Of a stretch of DNA of 34,874 bases, positions 23,013-29,341 are shown piece by piece. The stretch lies in contig JAFRJN010000007.1 in assembly GCA_017432225.1 (NCBI GenBank), forward strand, positions 1-34,874. The letters run 5' to 3'. Source of the DNA: Candidatus Saccharimonadota bacterium. GTDB lineage: Bacteria > Patescibacteriota > Saccharimonadia > Saccharimonadales > Saccharimonadaceae. The position numbers were made by a program, and so were the translations under genes. Numbering within the stretch: the stretch's first letter is position 1; each line of letters opens with the position of its first letter. The notes beneath the pieces were generated by a model. It was not told the DNA's origin. It did no database searches and saw nothing but the letters and a program-made list of their open reading frames with translations.

Positions 23013-23330
23013 CTACTTTTTCTCGGATTTTTTGGCAGCCTTCTCAGATTTTTCGGCTTTTTCGGCTTTCTCGTCCTTTTCGGCTTGCTTTTCAATTATT
23101 TCGGCGGCATCTTCTAGAGCGGCTTCTTCTTTTTCTTCTTCATCGGCTACCTCCTGGGCTTTTTTCGAAATAAAATGCCCAGCCACTGCTCCGGCTACTG
23201 CTCCAAGCGCAGCCCCGAGGAAAAACTTCCCCGCACCGCTCTTTTTCTTTGGCTCGCAGTCGCAGTCCTTGTCGCACTTGCAATCCTTACCGCAATCACA
23301 ATCTTTGTTGTCGCATTTAGTTTTTGCCAT
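23013..23330 (-). CDS. Small membrane protein with Cys/Asp-rich head
   Basis: This 105-residue protein has three parts. Residues 5-26 alternate Cys, Asp and Lys (CDCGKDCKCDKDCDC) with nine Cys, like a small metal-binding head. Residues about 32-54 form a glycine-zipper helix (GAALGAVAGAVAGHFI). The rest is an E/K/A-rich segment likely to be a long helix or coiled coil. The middle recalls YtxH-type membrane proteins. I recognise no characterised homologue for the whole. Its ATG overlaps the stop of the upstream gene (TAATG) and has GGAG upstream, so it is the third gene after galU. A hairpin AAAAAG-TAGT-CTTTTT covers its stop codon. Confidence 0.7.
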   Translation of the reverse strand: MAKTKCDNKDCDCGKDCKCDKDCDCEPKKKSGAGKFFLGAALGAVAGAVAGHFISKKAQEVADEEEKEEAALEDAAEIIEKQAEKDEKAEKAEKSEKAAKKSEKK

Positions 23331-23608
23331 TACTTTTCTCCTTTCTTTTCAGCTTTTCCAGCTGTTTTTAATTTTGGCTCTACATATTTATCGACAAAAG
23401 TCTGCACTACTCCGCCGATCGAAGTCATTCCCCGTACGTTCATCACCACATCGTTGGCGTTGTCGGCAATATCTTGGCTTTTGACTACCACTTTGCGTGC
23501 CTCATCGGTGAGCCCGAGAAGTCTTACCATTAAGATAATCCCTACCACCAAAAACACAAACAAAGTGACGGCTAAGATTACCACTAATACCCATTCTGCT
23601 ACGTTCAT
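23330..23608 (-). CDS. Small membrane protein, one helix (DUF948-like)
   Basis: This 92-residue protein has one N-terminal transmembrane helix (VLVVILAVTLFVFLVVGIIL), an amphipathic region (EARKVVVKSQDIADNAND) and a Lys/Glu-rich C-terminus. The layout resembles DUF948/YtxG-like proteins that accompany YtxH-like partners, which fits the next gene. The start overlaps the galU stop as ATGA (23605-23608), with GGAG inside the galU coding end. A TATAAT at 23629-23634 within galU could add an internal promoter. Function unknown. Confidence 0.65.
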   Translation of the reverse strand: MNVAEWVLVVILAVTLFVFLVVGIILMVRLLGLTDEARKVVVKSQDIADNANDVVMNVRGMTSIGGVVQTFVDKYVEPKLKTAGKAEKKGEK

Positions 23609-24498
23609 ATATTATTCTCCTTGGCTTTATTATAGCACATTTCGAGTGCATCTTTAGCATAATCTGTTTCGTCAAACACGTATTCGAGTAGCGCCATGAA
23701 ATAATTTTTTGGGTCGCCCGTGGTCATCCACTTACCTTCGCTCCTAGCGACCAAAACGTCACCAGTCTCGGCTAGCTTGGTAATCGCGTCCACCGTCCAG
23801 AGCTCACCATCTAGCCCAGTATTAGCCGGTGCCAAATAGTCAAATACCTCTGGTGTTAGCAAATATCGGCCGTAGCTCGTTAGATCACTCGGGCTGTCTT
23901 CTGGCTTCTCTGGCTTTTCCACGATGTGAGAAAGCGTGCCATTCTCTTTCAGCGCCACCATGCCGTATTTGTGCCAAACTTCCTCTGGCATTTCTTGGAC
24001 GGCGATCACCGCCTTGGCCTCTGGATTCTTTTCGTAGGTATCAATCAAAGTCTTCACATCCGACCCACCAAAAATCAAATCGTCACTATATAGCACCGCA
24101 AAGGCTTCTTCATCCTTCACATATTCCTTCGCAGACAAAATCGGCGAACCATTGCCATAAGGAAGATTCGCATCCTGCTCAATTACGGTGATTTTTGGAA
24201 AATCTAGTACTTCTTTCACCGGCTCAAACCTTTTTGCTTTGCCCTGTTTCTCGAGCAGAGCCTCTACATTTGAAGCCTTGTCATGGAAATAATTTTCATA
24301 AATCTCGCGCGCCATCGTGCCCGGTGTCGCTACGATGATGATTTCTTCAATTCCGGCCGCTACGCACTCCTCTACGCACAGCTGCATCACTGGCTTCGCG
24401 CCAATCGGCACCATCGCCTTTGGAATCGTCTTAGTAATCGGTAAATACCTACTGGCAAATCCCGCATCAGTAATAATTGCTTTTTTTACGGTTGACAT
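23605..24498 (-). CDS. galU: UTP-glucose-1-phosphate uridylyltransferase
   Basis: GalU makes UDP-glucose for glycolipids and envelope polysaccharides. The 297-residue protein has the nucleotidyltransferase start KKAIITDAGFASRYLPITKTIPKAM. The usual GLGTR loop reads GFASR, a clear change, while the Lys of the IPKAM motif is kept. The sugar-binding parts AVLYSDDLIF, WHKYGMVAL, EKPEKPEDSPSDLTSYGRY and the GDPKNY region are typical. The start is ATG 24498 with AAGGAGG, and TGATATAAT lies 18 bp upstream of the ATG. It leads a three-gene operon with two small membrane proteins. It could supply the family-4 glycosyltransferase at 15385. Confidence 0.9.
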   Translation of the reverse strand: MSTVKKAIITDAGFASRYLPITKTIPKAMVPIGAKPVMQLCVEECVAAGIEEIIIVATPGTMAREIYENYFHDKASNVEALLEKQGKAKRFEPVKEVLDFPKITVIEQDANLPYGNGSPILSAKEYVKDEEAFAVLYSDDLIFGGSDVKTLIDTYEKNPEAKAVIAVQEMPEEVWHKYGMVALKENGTLSHIVEKPEKPEDSPSDLTSYGRYLLTPEVFDYLAPANTGLDGELWTVDAITKLAETGDVLVARSEGKWMTTGDPKNYFMALLEYVFDETDYAKDALEMCYNKAKENNI

Positions 24499-24516
24499 AA
24501 ACCTCCTTAAAACCCT

Positions 24517-24525
24517 ATTATATCA
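24517..24525 (-). promoter_or_regulatory. galU promoter
   Basis: Minus-strand TGATATAAT, followed by 18 bp with AAGGAGG before the ATG, so the leader is about 11 nt and carries a Shine-Dalgarno sequence. Confidence 0.7.
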
Positions 24526-24537
24526 TACAAAGGAGGA

Positions 24538-25161
24538 TTATTTTTTCTTTTTAGCAGCTTTTTTACTGGATTTTTTACGTTTTTTCGCGGCCTCACTTCT
24601 TGCCACTGTATCTTCAATAACTTGCGAACGGTTGTGTACCCCGTAAATCATGCTAGTTACACCTACGATTAGCATATATGCGCCAAAGAATCTCACAAAC
24701 GTGCTAATCTCAAAATCACCCGCATTCATAATTACGATACCCATCACGCAACCCAGTACGCCGGCAAGTACCCGGATGAACCGGTCGGTCGGGTCCACGG
24801 TAGAAAGGAATCCATGAAAAATATCAATCACGCCCGAAATAATCGTGTAAACTGCAATGATAACAAGCCCCACTACGATGTTGTTTTTTGCAAAGAACAA
24901 CAACGCAACAGCGGCGACGATGTCGATAAGTGCATCAATCACAGAGTTGAGCCAGCCGTGCTTTTTAACTGAAGCATACAGAGCGCATATTGAATCGATA
25001 ATTCCCATTAGTAGTAGGAATACTGCTACCACCGAAATCACCATTTCAAAATCTTCCATCACGCCAAAGAGCGCCATTAGACCAAACGCCCCCGCCATGA
25101 TGCCACGGAGGATAAATACCAGCCAGTGTTTGTCAATAAATCTTCGATTGATATGTGCCAT
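24538..25161 (-). CDS. DUF308 (HdeD-family) membrane protein
   Basis: This 207-residue protein has six predicted transmembrane helices in three pairs, the DUF308 repeat: LRGIMAGAFGLMALFGV, a VVAVFLLLMGIIDSI helix, a DIVAAVALLFF helix, and a later LAGVLGCVMGIVIM helix. HdeD in E. coli is an acid-resistance membrane protein; the function here is unknown. The C-terminus is a poly-basic tail (KKRKKSSKKAAKKKK) on the cytoplasmic side. The promoter TGGTATAAT is at 25194-25202. A weak AAGGG lies 9 nt before the ATG. Confidence 0.85.
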   Translation of the reverse strand: MAHINRRFIDKHWLVFILRGIMAGAFGLMALFGVMEDFEMVISVVAVFLLLMGIIDSICALYASVKKHGWLNSVIDALIDIVAAVALLFFAKNNIVVGLVIIAVYTIISGVIDIFHGFLSTVDPTDRFIRVLAGVLGCVMGIVIMNAGDFEISTFVRFFGAYMLIVGVTSMIYGVHNRSQVIEDTVARSEAAKKRKKSSKKAAKKKK

Positions 25162-25193
25162 TTATAATCCCTTTTTTAGATGCTTATGCTTCC

Positions 25194-25202
25194 ATTATAC
25201 CA
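25194..25202 (-). promoter_or_regulatory. Promoter of the DUF308 gene
   Basis: Minus-strand TGGTATAAT about 32 bp before the ATG at 25161. It is back to back with the small-RNA promoter at 25210. Confidence 0.65.
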
Positions 25203-25209
25203 CAAAAAC

Positions 25210-25238
25210 TTGATTTTTTGTAATGCTTGCGGTATAAT
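25210..25238 (+). promoter_or_regulatory. Strong promoter of the small-RNA candidate
   Basis: TTGATT (25210-25215), a 17-bp spacer and TATAAT (25233-25238). The same TTGATT-17-TATAAT arrangement drives rpsJ. No protein gene follows on this strand. Confidence 0.75.
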
Positions 25239-25244
25239 TAAAAC

Positions 25245-25318
25245 ATAAGGGACAAGTACTAGGAACTTATCCCAATGGTTGTTTGTAAGGTTAGATTAGT
25301 CTAGCCTTACTTATTTTT
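25245..25318 (+). ncRNA. Small RNA candidate, about 75 nt
   Basis: Downstream of a near-consensus promoter, the sequence forms two hairpins. GGGACAAGT/ACTTATCCC (25249-25257 with 25265-25273) has one mismatch. A 10-bp stem with one G-U and a TTAG loop (25286-25295 with 25300-25309) is followed by CTTATTTTTC, a good intrinsic terminator. Only a 9-codon frame lies inside. The RNA is convergent with, and overlaps the 3' end of, the short ORF on the minus strand. It matches no RNA family I recognise. Confidence 0.6.
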
Positions 25319-25375
25319 CTTTGGCTGCTTGTTCTTTTTACTGAAATTCAAGATGATGAGTGCAAATTGCGCCAT
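25307..25375 (-). CDS. Possible 22-residue peptide opposite the small RNA
   Basis: An ATG with AAGGAG 5 nt upstream opens a 22-codon frame starting MAQFALIILNFSKKNK, with a short hydrophobic stretch followed by a Lys/Asn/Gln tail. Its stop codon is inside the terminator stem of the +-strand small RNA. No clear promoter is visible; it might be read from the FISUMP gene upstream. The remaining 25380-25546 shows no other gene, only repeated TCTAG-containing words. Confidence 0.35.
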   Translation of the reverse strand: MAQFALIILNFSKKNKQPKKNK

Positions 25376-25546
25376 TTCTCTCCTTCCTAGGACAACTTTG
25401 ACTTACCTAGAACGTCGTTTAGTGAGTCCTCGCAGTGGGTACTGCTAGACTAAAACCCGACCCGCTAGACCAACCAAAGCCAACCGCTATCAACAGTAGC
25501 ACATTCTTGTCTAGAAATCAACCCCCTACCTCCAGCTTATGGTTAT

Positions 25547-26908
25547 TTAAGATTCTTGGAGGAGGCAGCGGACTGGGAGGCCATAGGCTTTATTAAGAGC
25601 GTCAAGTGGGTAAACCTGCGAAGCACTAATGATAAAGCCATGTCCACCTTGTTGGTTTTTAGAAGTCCTAGACCAACCGTAGCCCCATTCGCCAATAACT
25701 TCAGCACCACTATTATTATAGCGACCACTTAATAAAATACCAGGAACATATTGGCCATTAATATTTTCAATAGTAGAAGTTGGATCAGCGACGAGCAAAT
25801 TAGCAGCCGCAGTTACATCGGTGCCACCGTAAGCATTAGCAAGAGCTTCGAACTCGCCACCGGAACCACCAGTAGGAAGCGACCAGCCTACCGGACAGAT
25901 AGAATATATCACCGTAACATTCTCTCCGGTAGCAGAAGTCATGGCTCCAGCAGTGGCAGTGTATGCATTATAATAACAACCGTAAGCTTCCGTACAATAA
26001 TACTCTGAACTGTCGTTTTGATAACGGATACCATCTATTGTATAAAAGTGAAATACCCCATCCGTCAATTCGCCATCCAGCGTAAACCCCCCACTTGAAA
26101 CATTAGAATCTGCGCTCGTAAGCGCAATTGAGTCGGAGAGTTTCCCAAGCTTCAAATTCTGCACCATCCAACATTTACCATCGGCTAGCCTCGCGATGGC
26201 GTAGGTCTGGCCATCTCTACTGTCAACAACGAGGGTAGGGTCGGCAGTACAGAGGGTGGCTTTGTCAGTATCAGAGGCAGAGCCAATTTCTTGCATAGTA
26301 AGTGTAGTAATTAATGGGAGAGCTTTGAAATTTAAATCTAGAGTATAAGTACCAGATGGTTTCTGATAATTGATTTTTGAAGCAAAGGTAAGAGTTGCGC
26401 TACTAGCATTAGTAGCAGTAGAAGAAGAGCTAATCAGACTTCCAGGAGCAAATGGAAAGAAGCTGGTAGTACTAGTAATACTAGTATCACCAGTGATACT
26501 AGAGTCTTCTGGATCTCCCGTAATTCTAAAGCCCCATTTGTTGGTATCAAAGGTTGATTCAGTAACAGTACTTCCTAGTGTTTCTATATAAGCATCAGAA
26601 TAATTAGTATTGATGAGATTGGTAGTATCATTATCGGTATTTACGTATAGTTTATAGCCATTAGAATTATTAGTGCTAACTGTGACTAGTAAATCTTGGG
26701 TATCAAAGGTTTTGTTTAATGGATTTAGATCTAAAGAAACGTTGTCAGAAGAAAATGAAATGTTTAAAGACGGTTCTACTTGGACTTCGTAGGTGACGGT
26801 GGTATCGGCAAAGGCGGAGCTGATATTTACTAGAAGTACTGAAAATACCAATAGCGCGATACCGTATAATATATATCTTTTTCTCAAATTATGTATGGCC
26901 TGTGGCAT
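25547..26908 (-). CDS. FISUMP-domain secreted surface protein
   Basis: This 453-residue protein has an N-terminal signal segment (YGIALLVFSVLLVNISSAFA). Residues 30-200 are a beta-rich N/S/T-rich domain shared with the protein at 7845 (VTYEVQVEPSLNISF, LLVTVSTNNSNGYKLYV, WGFRI, GTYTLDLNF). Residues 210-453 are a FISUMP domain: DSRDGQTYAIARL, DGKCWMVQNL, ICPVGWSLPTGG, ENINGQYVPGILLSG, YGWSRTS and GLPVRCLL. It is paralogous to the fragment at the window start. The role is probably surface display or adhesion; this is an inference. A/T-ending codons dominate, unlike most neighbours. The start has AAGGAG and follows a long structured leader. Confidence 0.85.
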   Translation of the reverse strand: MPQAIHNLRKRYILYGIALLVFSVLLVNISSAFADTTVTYEVQVEPSLNISFSSDNVSLDLNPLNKTFDTQDLLVTVSTNNSNGYKLYVNTDNDTTNLINTNYSDAYIETLGSTVTESTFDTNKWGFRITGDPEDSSITGDTSITSTTSFFPFAPGSLISSSSTATNASSATLTFASKINYQKPSGTYTLDLNFKALPLITTLTMQEIGSASDTDKATLCTADPTLVVDSRDGQTYAIARLADGKCWMVQNLKLGKLSDSIALTSADSNVSSGGFTLDGELTDGVFHFYTIDGIRYQNDSSEYYCTEAYGCYYNAYTATAGAMTSATGENVTVIYSICPVGWSLPTGGSGGEFEALANAYGGTDVTAAANLLVADPTSTIENINGQYVPGILLSGRYNNSGAEVIGEWGYGWSRTSKNQQGGHGFIISASQVYPLDALNKAYGLPVRCLLQES

Positions 26909-26959
26909 TTTTACTCCTTATAATTTTAATTTGTAGGCCATTTTGTAGGTTTTTACTAA

Positions 26960-27112
26960 AAACGGCACCACGAGGTGCAACAATCATATATACTTACAGG
27001 CGTTAACCCATAAAGCACATGATTCCCTCATGATGCCGTTCTTATGTTTTATGGATTACGCCAATTTTAATAAAAATCGGCCGCCTTTTGTAAATATATA
27101 TAATTGTTGCAC
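26960..27112 (-). promoter_or_regulatory. Structured RNA leader with competing terminator (riboswitch-like)
   Basis: The minus-strand transcript should start near 27110. Its first 24 nt (27089-27112) pair without interruption with 26975-26998, using two G-U pairs that are mismatches on the other strand. Inside are a 15-bp helix with one bulge (27048-27062 with 26999-27014) and a hairpin with a GGGAA loop (CAUGA/UCAUG, 27021-27035). Just after the closing helix, GCACC (26974-26978) and GGTGC (26965-26969) form a hairpin followed by CGTTTTTAG. It shares four bases with the closing helix, so the two cannot both form. No known riboswitch class is recognised. Confidence 0.6.
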
Positions 27113-27116
27113 TTTA

Positions 27117-27146
27117 ATTATATCACGCTTTTGTTTCAAAGGTCAA
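27117..27146 (-). promoter_or_regulatory. Promoter of the FISUMP gene leader
   Basis: Minus-strand TTGACC (27141-27146), an 18-bp spacer and TATAAT (27117-27122), which is also preceded by TGA. The predicted start coincides with the 5' end of the closing helix of the leader RNA. Confidence 0.8.
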
Positions 27147-27147
27147 T

Positions 27148-27176
27148 AAAAGTGTTGTAAAATTTACAACACTTTT
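27148..27176. terminator. Perfect 29-bp dyad between femX and the FISUMP promoter
   Basis: AAAAGTGTTGTAAA (27148-27161) and its reverse complement (27163-27176) are separated by one base. The stem has A/T feet and lies 30 bp after the last gene of the cell-wall operon, so it can act as its terminator. It also ends 1 bp from the -35 box of the FISUMP promoter, so an operator role is possible. Confidence 0.6.
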
Positions 27177-27205
27177 GTACCGGACAAAATTTGTGAGCTA
27201 GTTCT

Positions 27206-28225
27206 TTACACATGTCGCTTTTTCTTGCGGGTGGTTTCGACTAGTTTGGTTAGCTTATATTTCAAAGGCGAAAGCACCATATCATGCGCTGGAGTATATT
27301 TGAGCTCCTCGCACCCAAACGACCGTTTAAATTCGCTTACTCCATAGAACCGATGCGAAGTCTCTTCCTTCCCCACAATCCCCCAGAGATTATAGCGCAT
27401 ACATCCGCGCTTTCTCGCTTCATCCATCGCGGCGAGATGTAATAGCGGCGCTGCCGAATACTTGGTCCCGAGCTCGCTCGACACGCCATAATGATAGCTC
27501 GCTTCCGGCCCGTAAAAAATCATAAAGTTCTGCGCCAAAATCTCGCCATCTTTCCTCGCGGTATAGATTAAAATCTCATTGTTCTTCCTAAACGCCTCAA
27601 ATTGTTTAGTCAAAAAACTATCCGAGAATGCCACATATTTTTGCCTTTCAGAATGCAGTTTTTCCAGCTTGCAAAAATCTGCAATATCCGCATCGTCCGC
27701 CGAAGCGCTAATTTTAATTTCATTTCTCTCGGCTTTGCGCAGCTTCCGTCGGAACCCTTGTGACGCTCCAGCCAAAATCTCTTCACGGGATTTCGTAAGA
27801 TCCAAAATCCCGGCATACTCCACCGAAAGATACATCGGCGCCCGTACTAGTCCGTTATCGGCCATAATTTTCAAAGATTTTTCGGACAGTTCCAGCTGTG
27901 GCCTTACCCGCACAAACACACATTTGTGTTTCAGCCCTTCAGAACGGACGTCATCAAACACTTCTCGTACCAACTCCCTGTCATTCCAGTCCAGAAGCGG
28001 TCCGCCCGCCACTGCGAGGTACGTCCCGCGCTTCGCGGTCTCTACTACTCCGGCCCAGGCTCCCACAATAACATCATTTTTAAAAACCAGCCTTCGGACT
28101 ACTTTCTTCCCCCGCGCGAGGTGAAATTCATAAAAATCCCAGCTCTGCAAAAAATTCGCTTCTGGCCTGCCCGCAACAAACCCGTCCCATTCTTCCCGCG
28201 ACGAACAATCAACAAACTCACTCAT
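27206..28225 (-). CDS. FemAB-family aminoacyltransferase (FemX-like), second copy in operon
   Basis: FemX-type enzymes transfer amino acids from aminoacyl-tRNA to the peptide stem of lipid II. The 339-residue protein has two GNAT-like folds: residues with NFLQSWDFYEFH and VVRRLVFKNDVIVGAW in the first, and ILAQNFMIFYGPEASYHYG, RYNLWGIVGKEE and FKRSFGCEELKYTP in the second. A LAGASQGFRRKLRKAER segment between them corresponds to the family's helical part. It is paralogous to the next-upstream FemX (28319..29341), both ending in a KKKRH tail. The start is ATG 28225 with GGGGAG; the upstream GTG at 28246 is less likely. It is the last gene of the operon. Confidence 0.9.
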   Translation of the reverse strand: MSEFVDCSSREEWDGFVAGRPEANFLQSWDFYEFHLARGKKVVRRLVFKNDVIVGAWAGVVETAKRGTYLAVAGGPLLDWNDRELVREVFDDVRSEGLKHKCVFVRVRPQLELSEKSLKIMADNGLVRAPMYLSVEYAGILDLTKSREEILAGASQGFRRKLRKAERNEIKISASADDADIADFCKLEKLHSERQKYVAFSDSFLTKQFEAFRKNNEILIYTARKDGEILAQNFMIFYGPEASYHYGVSSELGTKYSAAPLLHLAAMDEARKRGCMRYNLWGIVGKEETSHRFYGVSEFKRSFGCEELKYTPAHDMVLSPLKYKLTKLVETTRKKKRHV

Positions 28226-28322
28226 TGCACGCTCCCCTTTCCTCACACGGCACTTTTTCTTCCTCGGACAAGGCTTCTTCTAAAGTTTCCTCCAAAGTCT
28301 TTAAGTCACTATCTTTGTTCAT
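28218..28322 (-). CDS. 34-residue acidic peptide between the two femX genes
   Basis: An ATG at 28322 overlaps the stop of the upstream femX as ATGA. The frame runs 34 codons to a TGA at 28218-28220, overlapping the first 8 bases of the downstream femX. The peptide begins MNKDSDLKTLEETLEEALSE, is strongly acidic, probably helical, and ends with two Cys (PCEERGAC). The double overlap and exact fit between two real genes support a coding role. It could be a small partner of the FemX enzymes or a coupling frame that carries ribosomes across. No homologue is recognised. Confidence 0.6.
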   Translation of the reverse strand: MNKDSDLKTLEETLEEALSEEEKVPCEERGACNE

Positions 28323-29341
28323 AAATGCCTCTTTTTCTTCCGCATCGTTTCCACGGCTAAATTTTTCATATATTTGATTTTAGAAATCACCAAATCGTGC
28401 GCCGGCACGAATTCTACTACTTCGCCGCCAAACCCAGTCTTAAAGGTGGTCACCCCGGCATACCGGTGGTGTGGCTGCCCCGCCGGAGCAATCCCCCAGA
28501 GGTTGAACCGCTCGTAGCCGTCTTTTTTGAGGTCTCGCATCGCCTGCCACAAAAGCATATAGGCGCCCGGCAATTTGCGATTAAGTAGTGTCGAAGCGGC
28601 CTCGTAATAATCAGCCTCTAGCCCACTCCCCACAATCAGCCCATACGCCACAGGCTCATTCTCATTTATTACTTTGTAAATCCAAATTTTGTCACTAAAC
28701 GCCTCTCTCTCGGCTAGCAAAGTCTTAAGTGAAGGCGGTACAAAATTTTGTCTTCTTGCTGTCTCTGCCTGCACAGCATGGAATTCTCTGAAAATCTCCT
28801 CGCTATTGTCTCTAGAAACGGTGAGCCCCATTTTGACTCCGCGTCGTACTTCGTAGCGCGTTTGCCTTCGCATACTCGCGAGCATCTCTTCATCCGAGCG
28901 CGTCAAATCTAGTATTACGGTATGTTCCGCGGCGAGATGCATCGGCGATTTTTTGAACCCTAGCCCCGAAAGAATTTGTAGATTCTCCGCCGTGGCGGTT
29001 AACTGCGGACGAATCCTCACAAACACACACTTTTCCTTCGCTGCGATTTCGCTAATTTTGTCCAAAACCTCTCTAGCTACACTTTTGTCTTCCCAATCGA
29101 TTAGCGGTCCGCACGGTATTTCCAGATACCGCCCGCGCTTGGCGTTTCTTACGACCATGGTGGCAAAGCCTTTGCCGTCAAAATTATCATAAATCACTTT
29201 GCTGCCCAAAATTTCGTTCATTCTGCCATATTCTGGTGACTGCAAAAAATTCGCTTCCGGATATTTTTTAACAATTTTGTCCCAATCCGCGATTTTGGGG
29301 TCTGGCGATGTCTTTATTACTCGCTCTTCTCTCGTAAACAT
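28319..29341 (-). CDS. FemAB-family aminoacyltransferase (FemX-like), first copy in operon
   Basis: This 340-residue paralogue of the FemX at 27206 should add an amino acid to the lipid II stem or bridge. Matching blocks are NFLQSPEYGRMNEILG, GRYLEIPCGPLIDW, CVFVRIRPQL, MRRQTRYEVRRG, the AYGLIVGSGLEADYYEA strand pair, RFNLWGIAPAG and FKTGFGGEVVEFVPAHD. Two copies in a row suggest either sequential additions, as with FemA and FemB, or two different amino acids. The start ATG directly follows the aminotransferase stop (TAAATG) with GGAGG 5 nt before, so they are translated together. Confidence 0.9.
   Translation of the reverse strand: MFTREERVIKTSPDPKIADWDKIVKKYPEANFLQSPEYGRMNEILGSKVIYDNFDGKGFATMVVRNAKRGRYLEIPCGPLIDWEDKSVAREVLDKISEIAAKEKCVFVRIRPQLTATAENLQILSGLGFKKSPMHLAAEHTVILDLTRSDEEMLASMRRQTRYEVRRGVKMGLTVSRDNSEEIFREFHAVQAETARRQNFVPPSLKTLLAEREAFSDKIWIYKVINENEPVAYGLIVGSGLEADYYEAASTLLNRKLPGAYMLLWQAMRDLKKDGYERFNLWGIAPAGQPHHRYAGVTTFKTGFGGEVVEFVPAHDLVISKIKYMKNLAVETMRKKKRHL

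Noticed and set aside
25380-25546. tmRNA or RNase P RNA in the gap before the FISUMP gene
   Set aside because: No tRNA-like acceptor and T-arm, no tag ending in ALAA, and no RNase P core words such as GAGGAAAGTC are present on either strand.
26975-27112. MITE or small transposon with 24-bp terminal inverted repeats
   Set aside because: No target-site duplication is visible, a consensus promoter starts transcription at the edge of one arm, and the two arm differences both give G-U pairs on the transcribed strand. This favours an RNA structure.
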